The notes beneath the pieces were generated by a model, which was not told the DNA's origin, did not search any database, and saw nothing but the letters and a program-made list of their open reading frames with translations. From RUG12395 sp045541735 (GTDB lineage Bacteria > Bacillota > Clostridia > Oscillospirales > CAG-272): 46,197 nucleotides of DNA. The DNA lies in NCBI GenBank assembly GCA_045541735.1, contig JAZQJQ010000032.1, positions 1 through 46,197 on the forward strand. Direction: 5' to 3'. Within the stretch, counting starts at the first letter, position 1. Each line of letters begins with the position of its first letter. The translations under genes and the position numbers were made by a program. Shown one piece after another: positions 32,769-41,135 of the stretch.

Positions 32769-33497
32769 ATGTCCGGACATAGTAAATGGAAAAATATAAT
32801 GCATAAAAAGGAGAAGACCGACGCACAGCGCGCAAAGATCTTCACCAAGATCGGTAAGGAGATGTCCATAGCGATCCGCGAGGGCGGAGCCGATCCCAAC
32901 TCCAACGGTAAGCTCCGTGAGCTTATTGTTAAAGCAAAGGCCAATAACGTTCCTAACGATAATATTGAAAGAATTCTGAAAAAATTCTCGGGTGATAACA
33001 GTGTAGTTTACGATGAGATCAGCTACGAAGGTTACGGCCCTGGCGGAGTTGCGATTATTGTTACCTGCGCAACTGATAATAAGAACCGCACAGGCCCCGA
33101 AGTACGCCATTATTTTGATAAATACGGCGGAAATCTCGGCACTAACGGTTGCGTATCCTATCTCTTTGCAGATCAGGGTATCATCATTATTGCTGAAGAG
33201 GACGTTGCCGACGAGGATGCATTGATGGAGACCGCTCTTGAGGCAGGCGCTTCCGACTTCGAGGCGATGGAAGGATGCTTCCAAATTACCACTGAGTTCT
33301 CCGATCTTTATACGGTTCGCGATGCGCTCGTTGATGCCGGATACAAGATCACTTCTGCTGATCACGATAAGATCCCCTCTATGTACGTAACTCTTGACAA
33401 TGAGGATCAGATCAAGCAGATGAATACTCTTCTTGAACTGCTTGAAGATAATGACGACGTTCAGGACGTATATCATAACTGGGAAAACGCTGACTGA
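32769..33497 (+). CDS. YebC/PmpR family protein
   Basis: A 242-residue protein with the invariant N-terminus MSGHSKWKNIMHKKEKTDAQ and NVPNDNIERILKKFSG. The family was described as DNA-binding regulators (PmpR) and, more recently, as translation factors that relieve ribosome stalling at proline-rich stretches. Close coupling to argS fits a translation role. The length is standard. GAGGTAA lies upstream of the ATG. Confidence 0.95.
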   Translation: MSGHSKWKNIMHKKEKTDAQRAKIFTKIGKEMSIAIREGGADPNSNGKLRELIVKAKANNVPNDNIERILKKFSGDNSVVYDEISYEGYGPGGVAIIVTCATDNKNRTGPEVRHYFDKYGGNLGTNGCVSYLFADQGIIIIAEEDVADEDALMETALEAGASDFEAMEGCFQITTEFSDLYTVRDALVDAGYKITSADHDKIPSMYVTLDNEDQIKQMNTLLELLEDNDDVQDVYHNWENAD

Positions 33498-33503
33498 TAA
33501 CTT

Positions 33504-33540
33504 AATGACCGCGAGAGATTATCTCGCGGTCATTTTTTAT
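33504..33540 (+). terminator. terminator of argS-yebC
   Basis: Stem AATGACCGCGAGA / TCTCGCGGTCATT with 5-base loop (33504-33534), followed by a T run. Confidence 0.85.
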
Positions 33541-33575
33541 CTTATTCAATCTGGTTAATATCATATTTTCAATAT

Positions 33576-33614
33576 AAAAAGCATAGCTTGCACTTAGACA
33601 AGCTATGTTTTTTT
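33576..33614. terminator. second hairpin with flanking A and T tracts
   Basis: Arms CATAGCTTG (33582-33590) and CAAGCTATG (33599-33607), with AAAAA before and TTTTTTT after. It can stop read-through from yebC and also the minus-strand AraC transcript. The stretch 33615-33715 holds no gene that I can see. Confidence 0.75.
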
Positions 33615-33715
33615 ACAGTCGTTTGTTCAACTTCGTGTACAAATGCGAATTATTTTGTAAATTGAAATGTTTGAAATGTGATAATTTAAACATTTACGCA
33701 ATTTTATATAATTCT

Positions 33716-34567
33716 CTATATTAAATTTGATCTGATCTTTTTTCTGTATTCGCGCGGTGTAACTCCCTCGTTTTTTATGAATTGTTCCGCAAAATATGAA
33801 GGCGAAGAAAAGCCACTGTCCCACGCTACATCCGCGATGCTTTTGTCAGTCGAAGCAAGTAGATTTTTCGCTATTTTGATTCTGTAATTGATGATGTACG
33901 ACTTCAAGCTTACACCGGTTGAGGTTTTAACAAGCCTGTTGATATGATTGGGATGATAGGAAAATCTCTCGGACAGATCGGCAGTCAGGCGATCGGATCT
34001 ATAATTCTCTCTTATATATCCGAGAATAAGATCAACCGGGTAAGAGGTGCCGTTTTTCTTTCTCGAGGATATTAGTTTTAATAGAAGGATTTTTAAATGA
34101 GCTGATGCAAATTCCCTGAAATATTGCTCAGTTAAGAAGAAAAGATCGAATATCTCATCAAAATCCGCGTCAAGTTCGCTCAACTCGTTGGTTATAACGG
34201 GAAGCGAGAATTGCATCGGTATTTCCGACCCTTCCATTCTGACTCCGTTCCACGAATCATATTCGGATGGGGTATAATCAATCGACTTATCAACGTTTTC
34301 GTGCGTGAAATCGAAATTTATTATACGCAGCGTCATTTCCCTCTTTTTTGACGAGCCGTTCAATGAGAACATGTATTTTATATACGGAGGAACGTAAACT
34401 ACGGATCCCGATACAAGCTCGTATTCCGATCCGTGTATATTGATGATCCCGTTGCCGCTTTTAACGTAAAACAGCCTGCAATCATGAGCGATGATGGGTT
34501 TCGGGTCATCACAATCCTTGCAGACTTCGCGGGTAAATCTTACGTAAGGATTTAAGTTCGTTAACAT
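33716..34567 (-). CDS. AraC family transcriptional regulator
   Basis: A 283-residue regulator. The N-terminal half is a cupin-like sensor (HDCRLFYVKSGNGIINIHGSEYELVSGSVVYVPPYIKYMFSL), where small ligands usually bind. The C-terminal 100 residues carry two helix-turn-helix units (LTADLSERFSYHPNHINRLVKTSTGVSLKSYIINYRIKIAKNLL and IADVAWDSGFSSPSYFAEQFIKNEGVTPREYRK). It stands divergent to the U32-like/QueG-like operon, across a 160-bp spacer, so it is the likely activator of that operon (inference). The cupin does not tell the ligand. Confidence 0.93.
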   Translation of the reverse strand: MLTNLNPYVRFTREVCKDCDDPKPIIAHDCRLFYVKSGNGIINIHGSEYELVSGSVVYVPPYIKYMFSLNGSSKKREMTLRIINFDFTHENVDKSIDYTPSEYDSWNGVRMEGSEIPMQFSLPVITNELSELDADFDEIFDLFFLTEQYFREFASAHLKILLLKLISSRKKNGTSYPVDLILGYIRENYRSDRLTADLSERFSYHPNHINRLVKTSTGVSLKSYIINYRIKIAKNLLASTDKSIADVAWDSGFSSPSYFAEQFIKNEGVTPREYRKKIRSNLI

Positions 34568-34727
34568 TTTAACCTTCCATAAAATGCAAATTTCGTTACA
34601 TAAAAATTAACTAATGAAATAATATGTTTGATTTGTTATTATTTGTGTTTTGTTTGCTCTACAATTATATTACGACGGATGATAAAATGTCAATATAAAA
34701 TACATAATTTAGCTTAAGGATACAGAT

Positions 34728-35747
34728 ATGACGAAATATACCGTAGGCTTGCCGATTAGACGTAAAGATGAATTCTGCAAAAAAATAGTTCAACACAAGA
34801 ACCATATCTTTGAGGTATATTTCTCCTACGGGAGCTTTGCAAGCGGTAGAAGCCACAACGAAGAATTTGACGTCTTTGACAGCGGATCATCCCGAATGAA
34901 AGAGGATATGGATCTACTTCAAAACGCGGGAATAAAATTTAATTTACTGTTCAACGGGAATTGCTACGGAGCAGAAAGCCTCTCCCGCTCGCTGTTCAAC
35001 CGAATCGGCCTAACTGTCGACGGGCTCAAAAACAGATATGATATTACGTCCGTGACCACAACGTCACCCATTATTGCACGTTTCATAAAAGACAATTTTC
35101 ACGATATCAAAACACGCGCATCCGTAAATATGGAAATCGGCACACCTGAGGGCTTTGATTACCTTTCAGACGTTTTTGACGGGTATTACTTGAAGCGTGA
35201 ATACAACAGAGATCTTGAAAAGATAAGAGCTTCACGCGAATGGTGCGACGCCAACGGCAAAAAGCTCTTTTGCCTCGCAAACAGCGGATGTCTGAATTTT
35301 TGCTCTGCACACATCTTCCATGATAATCTCGTTGCGCACGAAAGTGAGATAGGAAAATTTGATAACGCTTACGGATTTGAGGGAATATGTCATAAATTTT
35401 TAAAAAGAGAAGGAAATATATCCGAGTATCTGCGAGTGACAAATTTCATTCGCCCGGAAGATGTGGAGCTTGTCTCCGAGTATTTTGACGGAATAAAGCT
35501 CGCTACACGATCAAATCCCGATCCCTCCGGAATACTGGACGCCTATATAAATAAATCTTTCCGAGGAGCTGTCTCCTCACTTCTTGAACCCGATCACTCC
35601 GGTCTTTTCTATCCCCAAATAATCGAAAACAAAAGAATAGACCCAAATTTCACCGAAAAAGTCCTAAAATGCAGCAAAAAATGTTCGGATTGTACTTACT
35701 GTAAAGAAATTACAAATAAATCAATTATAGACTTGGAGGAAATCTAA
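34728..35747 (+). CDS. U32 peptidase-like Cys-rich TIM-barrel protein
   Basis: A 339-residue protein distantly like the U32 (UbiU/TrhP/RlhA) family, whose members carry a [4Fe-4S] cluster and act in RNA or quinone hydroxylation rather than proteolysis. In support: a beta-alpha repeat pattern, LFCLANSGCLNFCSAHIFHDN with Cys188 and Cys192, Cys221 in GFEGICHKFLKREG, and a C-terminal Cys315/319/322/325 set (CSKKCSDCTYC). The last set is not typical of U32 and could bind a second metal centre. AAGGA is 7 bases upstream of the ATG. Its stop abuts the start of the first QueG-like gene, so it is the first gene of the operon. The function is not known. Confidence 0.65.
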   Translation: MTKYTVGLPIRRKDEFCKKIVQHKNHIFEVYFSYGSFASGRSHNEEFDVFDSGSSRMKEDMDLLQNAGIKFNLLFNGNCYGAESLSRSLFNRIGLTVDGLKNRYDITSVTTTSPIIARFIKDNFHDIKTRASVNMEIGTPEGFDYLSDVFDGYYLKREYNRDLEKIRASREWCDANGKKLFCLANSGCLNFCSAHIFHDNLVAHESEIGKFDNAYGFEGICHKFLKREGNISEYLRVTNFIRPEDVELVSEYFDGIKLATRSNPDPSGILDAYINKSFRGAVSSLLEPDHSGLFYPQIIENKRIDPNFTEKVLKCSKKCSDCTYCKEITNKSIIDLEEI

Positions 35748-36827
35748 ATGCTGACAAGCAAAAGGATCAAAGAGATCGCTCTTGCCGCAGGCGCGGATGC
35801 CTGCGGTATCGCACCTATGACCCGATTCAAAGGCGCGCCCGATGAAATGAACCCGAATTTTCTGTTCCCCGAAGCCAAGAGCTGTATTGGCTTTGTGTTC
35901 CGCATTCCGCGCGGTGTACAGAGAGGAATTGAGGAAGGAACACAGTTTTATCAATACCCTTCCATGGCTTACGGCGGAATAAACGAAATTTTCGCTCCTG
36001 CTGTGCTTTACAAGGTCGGAAAGTACATTGAGGATGAAGGATTTGAGGCGTTCACGTACAGAAACACAGGTGCAAGAGGTGTTGTTTCCGATATGGACGG
36101 TTCGCCCGGCAACACGCTTTCCCCGGAAGAGCAGATTGAAGTCAACGAAAACGCAAAAACTTCTACAGCTCACCACAGAAGCGTTCAATTTACACGCCCC
36201 ACGAGAGATGATAACGTAGCTCCTGACCTGCAGTTTCAGTTCAGGCTTGCGGCTGTTGCTTGCGGTCTTGGCGAGATAGGATGGAGCAAGATGCTTCTTA
36301 CTCCCGAATTCGGACCTCTTCAGCGTGTTGCATTCATTTTTACCGATGCTGAACTCGAATATGACGAAATGTATAACGGAGAGCCGCTTTGCCGAAAGTG
36401 CGGTGCGTGTGTAAGAGAGTGCCCCGGCGGATGCATTCCTCCCATAAACAGCGGCGCAACAGTACGTGTAGATCTTGACGGCAAGATATGCGAATGGGGC
36501 GATATAGATATGTGGCGTTGCTACGCGTTCTATACTCACGCAGGAAGATATTATAATCCTTTTGTACCCAAGGAGGTATGGGACGCAAATGAAAACGGAG
36601 CCCTCGACCTGATGGAAGGCAAAACCGATATTGCCGACGAAAAAGAAATCATGAAGGTATACACAGCGCTTCAGAAGTACTTCCCCAGCTGGGTTGGTTA
36701 CAACATGGCAAAATGCGGCGGATGTATTCGAGCATGCGTTTCTATGCTTGAAAAGAAGGGCGGCTGTATGGCAGATCGCTTTAAGGAGCCGTTAAGAACC
36801 GGCAAAGCATGGAAGCTTGATAGATAA
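35748..36827 (+). CDS. QueG-like double [4Fe-4S] protein, paralog A
   Basis: A 359-residue protein of the epoxyqueuosine-reductase-like superfamily. The N-terminal part (about 5-190) has LAAGADACGIAPMTRFKG and CGLGEIGWSKMLLTPEFGPLQRVAFIFTDAEL, the QueG-type core. Cluster 1 is CRKCGACVRECPGGC (Cys215, 218, 221, 225); Cys229 is extra. Cluster 2 is Cys323, 326, 330 and a distant Cys340. True QueG reduces epoxyqueuosine in tRNA using cobalamin. This protein is the longest of three tandem paralogs and holds an insert (about 110-165; GVVSDMDGSPGNTLSP). I do not claim it is QueG: the gene set and AraC control suggest another reductive reaction. GGAGG precedes the ATG. Confidence 0.8.
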   Translation: MLTSKRIKEIALAAGADACGIAPMTRFKGAPDEMNPNFLFPEAKSCIGFVFRIPRGVQRGIEEGTQFYQYPSMAYGGINEIFAPAVLYKVGKYIEDEGFEAFTYRNTGARGVVSDMDGSPGNTLSPEEQIEVNENAKTSTAHHRSVQFTRPTRDDNVAPDLQFQFRLAAVACGLGEIGWSKMLLTPEFGPLQRVAFIFTDAELEYDEMYNGEPLCRKCGACVRECPGGCIPPINSGATVRVDLDGKICEWGDIDMWRCYAFYTHAGRYYNPFVPKEVWDANENGALDLMEGKTDIADEKEIMKVYTALQKYFPSWVGYNMAKCGGCIRACVSMLEKKGGCMADRFKEPLRTGKAWKLDR

Positions 36828-36841
36828 AGGAGGAGGACATA

Positions 36842-37738
36842 ATGCTTACATACGATCTTATAAAATCCAAGGCGAAGGAGCTCGGGGCAAGTGTCTGCGG
36901 CATTGGTCGTGTTTATGATGAACCTAACCCACAGAGAGATCCGAAGATGATCCTCCCGCATGCAAAAACGATCATCGGATTCGGTTTTGCAATACCCAAA
37001 GGTATATTTAAGGCAATGGACCGTGGCGTGCAGCAATATACTTACACAACTCTTGCCGTTAAATATCTGGACGAAGAAATGGCAGAAATATTTCTTCTCA
37101 AGATCGGCGCAATGATTGAAAATGAAGGATACGACGCTTGTCTGCAAAAAAACGTACCCAACCTGCGTATTAAAGGCGACAAGACCACAAACCCCGAAGT
37201 CATGGACACATACGAGCTTATTCATGCCGAGGCTGTGGCACCCGGCAAACCTGCACCTGACGTAATTATTGACTTTGCAACTGCGGCAAAGGCTTGCGGT
37301 ATTGGCGAAACGGGTCTTAGCGGAAAGATACTCAACAAGGACTTCGGCCCTTTTATGCGCTATTGCTTCATTATCACGGATGCGGAGTTTGATAAATACG
37401 ACGCCCCCCTCACTGAGCGCGTTTGCGATAATTGCGGAGCTTGTAAGACGGCTTGCCCGGGAAATGCAATCTCCGAAAATGGCCTTGACACTTGGCAGTG
37501 CTCAGTATATTACAAGGGAGCTCATAAATCAAATCCATTTATGACCGACGATTTTCTTAAAGATAATCCCGAGAGAGAGGCTATCATAAACGGCGAAAAG
37601 AGATTTGATGCCGGATCAGCGCGCGAGCTTTACCCGCTTATGGACTTTTTGCCAAAAACTCAGTGGGGTTATGCACCGTGCCTGTGCGGCAAAAAGTGCG
37701 ACATTGCTTGCTACAAGCATCTGAAAGGAGAGCTTTGA
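36842..37738 (+). CDS. QueG-like double [4Fe-4S] protein, paralog B
   Basis: A 298-residue second paralog. It shares LGASVCGIGRV and CGIGETGLSGKILNKDFGPFMRYCFIITDAE with A and C. Cluster 1 is CDNCGACKTACP (Cys195, 198, 201, 205). Cluster 2 is CLCGKKCDIAC (Cys280, 282, 286, 290), with a shorter first spacing than in C. It lacks the insert seen in A. AGGAGG lies a few bases before the ATG, 14 bp after gene A, so it is in the same operon. It could pair with A and C in a complex that passes electrons, but this is inference. Confidence 0.8.
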   Translation: MLTYDLIKSKAKELGASVCGIGRVYDEPNPQRDPKMILPHAKTIIGFGFAIPKGIFKAMDRGVQQYTYTTLAVKYLDEEMAEIFLLKIGAMIENEGYDACLQKNVPNLRIKGDKTTNPEVMDTYELIHAEAVAPGKPAPDVIIDFATAAKACGIGETGLSGKILNKDFGPFMRYCFIITDAEFDKYDAPLTERVCDNCGACKTACPGNAISENGLDTWQCSVYYKGAHKSNPFMTDDFLKDNPEREAIINGEKRFDAGSARELYPLMDFLPKTQWGYAPCLCGKKCDIACYKHLKGEL

Positions 37739-37739
37739 T

Positions 37740-38675
37740 ATGAAAAACAGAATTACGGAACTTGCTTTCCGAAACGACGTTGACGTTATAGGCTTTGCGC
37801 CCGCCTCGCGTTTTGATGCTAACGATCCGATTTTTAAGCTTCTCCCCGAAGTTAAGACCGTAATCGGACTTGGATTCAGAGTTCTTCGCGGAACGTACCG
37901 CGGCATTGAGGAAGGCAGCACTTATTACCAGTACACAACTATGGCAGTTGAAAATATGGAAGAGACCGTATTGCCTATGGCACTTATGAGAATATCAGCC
38001 CTTATCGAGGAAGAGGGTGCGATCGCACTTCCACAAAGAAGACATCAGCAGATTATGGCTGAAACAAACAGCACAAATCCCGAAGTTGCATACGATGCGG
38101 TATATCGCGGAAAAGCGGCAGAAACGCAGATGAACTTTGCCGAAGCTGCTGTTAAATGCGGTCTTGGCGAGATCGGTCTCAGCGGAGCTTTACTTAATGA
38201 CCGTTTCGGCCCCATGATAAGATATTGTTTTATCCTCACAGACGCTGAGATCGAACCAACCGAGTCGGCTAAGCCTCATCTTTGCGACAAGTGCGGCAAA
38301 TGCATTAAGGCTTGCCCCGGTAAAGCAATATCAGAGGATGGAAAGCTCGATGAATGGCGCTGTTCCGTATATTACAACGGCGCAAACGGCACAAAGAACC
38401 CCTTTATGCCGCCCGAAGCTTTCCGGGAATTTGAGGATAGATTGCAAATTATCAGCGGTGATGCCGAAATAGACCCCGAGAAAGCAAGAAAGATCCTTGA
38501 TAAGATCTATTTCTATCCCCCTGCTCAGCACAGCTATCAGTGCTCTATTTGCGGCAGAGCGTGCGATATGGCATGTTACATCCACCTTGAAGCAGAAGGT
38601 AAACTAAATAAATCCTTTAATTCCCCCTTCCGCAAGCGAGAAGAATGGCACTTCGATATTAAAGATTTTGAATAA
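37740..38675 (+). CDS. QueG-like double [4Fe-4S] protein, paralog C
   Basis: A 311-residue third paralog, most like B in its second half (SNPFM/KNPFMPPE, WQCSVYYKG/WRCSVYYNGANGTKNPF). The core motif is CGLGEIGLSGALLNDRFGPMIRYCFILTDAE. Cluster 1 is CDKCGKCIKACP (Cys182, 185, 188, 192); cluster 2 is CSICGRACDMAC (Cys268, 271, 275, 279), the regular spacing. Its ATG comes one base after the B stop, with AAAGGAG upstream, so translation is coupled. It is the last gene of the operon; a terminator follows at once. Like A and B it has no signal peptide, so it is cytosolic. Confidence 0.8.
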   Translation: MKNRITELAFRNDVDVIGFAPASRFDANDPIFKLLPEVKTVIGLGFRVLRGTYRGIEEGSTYYQYTTMAVENMEETVLPMALMRISALIEEEGAIALPQRRHQQIMAETNSTNPEVAYDAVYRGKAAETQMNFAEAAVKCGLGEIGLSGALLNDRFGPMIRYCFILTDAEIEPTESAKPHLCDKCGKCIKACPGKAISEDGKLDEWRCSVYYNGANGTKNPFMPPEAFREFEDRLQIISGDAEIDPEKARKILDKIYFYPPAQHSYQCSICGRACDMACYIHLEAEGKLNKSFNSPFRKREEWHFDIKDFE

Positions 38676-38720
38676 AACAGAAACGAAAAGCAAGTCGAAT
38701 CGACTTGCTTTTCGTTTTTT
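38676..38720 (+). terminator. terminator of the U32/QueG-like operon
   Basis: Near-perfect 18-bp stem, arms AAACGAAAAGCAAGTCGA and TCGACTTGCTTTTCGTTT (38681-38717), followed by more T residues. Confidence 0.85.
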
Positions 38721-38723
38721 CTA

Positions 38724-38784
38724 TTGACATGCAACTGTATCGCTGTTATAATACAGTTAGCCGTCTTACACGAATAATACAGTT
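38724..38784 (+). promoter_or_regulatory. consensus promoter and GntR operator candidate
   Basis: -35 TTGACA (38724-38729), 17-bp spacer, -10 TATAAT (38747-38752). The dyad AACTGTAT-N10-ATACAGTT (38733-38740 and 38751-38758) spans the -10 box, and a third half-site ATACAGTT lies at 38777-38784. This fits autorepression by the GntR protein encoded 12 bp downstream (inference). Confidence 0.75.
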
Positions 38785-38795
38785 GTAGGTGTAGT

Positions 38796-39170
38796 ATGAT
38801 TGATTTTGCAGATTTCAGACCAGAAAACGGTCCACCGATCTATGTTCAGATCGTAAAATATGTAAAACGGAAAATTGCATCGGGTGACGTTTATGATGGT
38901 GAGGAAATAATTTCCCGCCGTGCGCTTTCGGCACTTCTTGGTATTAACCCAAATACCGTTCAAAAAGGTTATGCAATGCTTGAGGCTGAAGGACTGATTT
39001 TTTCCCGTACCGGCGCGACAAGCTTTGCGGTAGTTACAGGTAATGCTGTCAAAAGCATAAAGGCTGAGATCCTTGAGGAGGATATCGGTTCGGTAATAAG
39101 CTTGCTGCAGCAAATGCATCTCTCAAAAGAAGAAGCTGTTAATCTGATAGAAAGGATGTGGCGCGAATGA
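38796..39170 (+). CDS. GntR family transcriptional regulator, YtrA type
   Basis: A 124-residue repressor of the small YtrA subfamily: a winged helix (about 10-75; GPPIYVQIVKYVKRKIASGDVYDGEEIISRRALSALLGINPNTVQKGYAMLEAEGLIFSRTGATSFAV) and a short C-terminal dimerisation tail with no ligand-binding domain. YtrA proteins repress their own ABC transporter operon in response to cell-wall stress or other signals. The gene is the first of five in an overlapping operon, and its promoter carries a matching inverted repeat. Confidence 0.92.
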   Translation: MIDFADFRPENGPPIYVQIVKYVKRKIASGDVYDGEEIISRRALSALLGINPNTVQKGYAMLEAEGLIFSRTGATSFAVVTGNAVKSIKAEILEEDIGSVISLLQQMHLSKEEAVNLIERMWRE

Positions 39171-39922
39171 AGAAGCTAATATCTGTTTTTTACCTAGCGG
39201 CAAGACCGTCTTTTTATAAGATCCTTGTTGTTTTGCTTACAAGTACGGCAATTCAATTTCTGTTTTTCGATAAAGAATTGTCCACTCTTTCAGGTTATCA
39301 TACTTCAACATTATCCGGTTATCCGGATCTAGAGCATTTGATCTCTTTATCAGCTATAAACGTGATTTTTGCTGTGACCTTTGTGGTAATCCTATTTCTG
39401 CTCAGCATTACCGGCACCGCTTTCGGGTCAAAGTGCAATTATACTTTAAGTAGGCTCGCTGTATCTGATAGGACGTACTTCTTCCTTCAAACGTTATACA
39501 ATTTTATCATTCTTATCATTTTGCTTTGTACTGAAGTATTGATTTGTAATGCTTTTGCACATCAATATCTCGAGGCAGCAAACACGAGCTTTATATCAAA
39601 TCAAACTATATTTCTTGCATTCTACAGGAATGAGTTCTTACATTCGCTTTTACCGCTTTCAGACGTTCTGATTTGGATAAGAAACTTCTTGCAGATGATC
39701 TCCCTTTCGATTTCCGCTTCATTCTTCGCGTATAAACAAAGGCGGGGTAAGAAATCGATCGGAGTTATATTTCTTGCTGTTTTTTCGATAATATGGAATT
39801 CCGGTGAAGTCGGCGGATCTTTATCAGTAATACTGACTTATCTGATTTGCGTTTGTATGATAGTTTTTATGGTATTGTATGTAAAGAACGGTTGGGGAGA
39901 AAACAATGAATATGTTGATTAG
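39167..39922 (+). CDS. membrane protein, probable ABC permease component
   Basis: A 251-residue polytopic protein with about six hydrophobic segments and no recognised motif. ATG 39167 overlaps the gntR stop as ATGA and has AAAGGA upstream. It lies between the YtrA-type regulator and a second small membrane protein with an ABC ATPase further on, so it is best read as one half of a permease (YtrC/D-like position). The sequence itself does not name the substrate. Confidence 0.7.
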   Translation: MKKLISVFYLAARPSFYKILVVLLTSTAIQFLFFDKELSTLSGYHTSTLSGYPDLEHLISLSAINVIFAVTFVVILFLLSITGTAFGSKCNYTLSRLAVSDRTYFFLQTLYNFIILIILLCTEVLICNAFAHQYLEAANTSFISNQTIFLAFYRNEFLHSLLPLSDVLIWIRNFLQMISLSISASFFAYKQRRGKKSIGVIFLAVFSIIWNSGEVGGSLSVILTYLICVCMIVFMVLYVKNGWGENNEYVD

Positions 39923-40400
39923 CTCTTTGTCTTCGCCAGGTTATAACGTAAAATGGGAAAAGAGATTTGTAGTTTTCGGTGTTTCCTTATCCGCTTTTAT
40001 CAGTTTAGGATTCTTTGCTAGTTTATTAAAGGAGATAAGCCGGCTATATTACGTAGACGGCGGAACAAGGTTTTTATCTCAAAATGCTGTTTGCTCATCA
40101 TTTTCGGATATTGTCGGTGGTTTTTTCTATGGATTTACCGTAACGGCTCTCACTTCCCTTTTCTTTATTGCAGTCAGACGTATTTATCTTGATCAAAATT
40201 CAAAAAGCATTTACACAGTTAAAAGACTTCCGCACAGATTGCCCGTTTTCAAGCTTACTGTCCCCGTTCCGCTTTTGTATTTTTTCACTGTATTGTTGGT
40301 AAAGTACTTTTTGATATTCATTTATTTGATTATTTATTTGCTTGCCGTCCCTGATGAAGCTATTCCTTTAAATTGGTTAAACGGTTTTTGGAGGTTGTGA
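39906..40400 (+). CDS. small membrane protein, probable second permease component
   Basis: A 164-residue protein with about three or four hydrophobic segments. It overlaps the preceding permease gene by 17 bp; GGGGAG lies 6 bases before the ATG. Its stop overlaps the ABC ATPase start (TGATG). No family is recognised; its role in the transporter rests on position. Confidence 0.65.
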   Translation: MNMLISSLSSPGYNVKWEKRFVVFGVSLSAFISLGFFASLLKEISRLYYVDGGTRFLSQNAVCSSFSDIVGGFFYGFTVTALTSLFFIAVRRIYLDQNSKSIYTVKRLPHRLPVFKLTVPVPLLYFFTVLLVKYFLIFIYLIIYLLAVPDEAIPLNWLNGFWRL

Positions 40401-41131
40401 TGTTAGAATTAAGAAACGTTACTAAATACTATGGTTCAAAGTGCGCTGTAAGCGACGTATCCGTTTCTTTCCCGCGAGGGGAGATCGTTGGACTGTTCGG
40501 AGAAAACGGTGCAGGAAAAACTACACTTATGAAATGTGTGTTCGATTTTCACAGATACAGCGGAGAAATTACTCTGGATGGACGACCGATAACAAGAGAA
40601 AACATTTCTTCACTCTCTTTTGCAACAAGCGAGCATTCGTTTTTTCCGGATATAGATGCGGCATCACACAGAACTTTTTATAAAGAGCATTTCCCGAAAT
40701 TCAACGAAACAAGATTTAAGGGTCTAATGGAGTTTTTTTCCCTTCCTTTGCACAGACCTATAAGAAGCTTTTCGACAGGTCAGAAAAATCAGTTTGAAGT
40801 TATACTTTCCCTATCGCAGGGGGCGGATTATATCTTTATGGATGAGCCGTTTGCAGGAAACGATTTATTTAACCGAGAAGATTTTTATAAGCTGCTTGCT
40901 GGTATTCTGGAACCTAACGAAACTATTATCCTATCAACACATCTGATTGAAGAAGTAAGCGGCTTTATCGGGCGTGCTGTTCTTCTGAGGCGAGGTAAGA
41001 TCGTTGGTGATAAAAGCATTATCGAGCTTGAGGAAAGCGGTTCCGGTCTTATCGATTATATAAAGACAACGTATGATTACAGAAGCGACCGAGTAAGTAA
41101 AGCACTGTTCGATATAACTGGTGAGAGGTAA
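40400..41131 (+). CDS. ABC transporter ATP-binding protein
   Basis: A 243-residue ATPase. Walker A is GENGAGKT (34-41), the signature is SFSTGQKNQ (STGQK in place of LSGGQ), and Walker B is YIFMDEPFAG followed by STHLIEE with the switch histidine. The altered signature is common in the YtrB/CcmA-like group and need not abolish activity. ATG 40400 is used because GGAGG is 5 bases upstream and the stop of the previous gene overlaps it. It powers the two membrane proteins upstream, in a YtrA-type operon that probably exports or senses something at the envelope (inference). Confidence 0.92.
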   Translation: MLELRNVTKYYGSKCAVSDVSVSFPRGEIVGLFGENGAGKTTLMKCVFDFHRYSGEITLDGRPITRENISSLSFATSEHSFFPDIDAASHRTFYKEHFPKFNETRFKGLMEFFSLPLHRPIRSFSTGQKNQFEVILSLSQGADYIFMDEPFAGNDLFNREDFYKLLAGILEPNETIILSTHLIEEVSGFIGRAVLLRRGKIVGDKSIIELEESGSGLIDYIKTTYDYRSDRVSKALFDITGER

Positions 41132-41135
41132 ACGT

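Noticed and set aside
35748..38675. One split or frameshifted queG gene
   Set aside because: Each of the three frames has its own start, binding site and complete pair of Cys clusters, so they are separate paralogs, not fragments.
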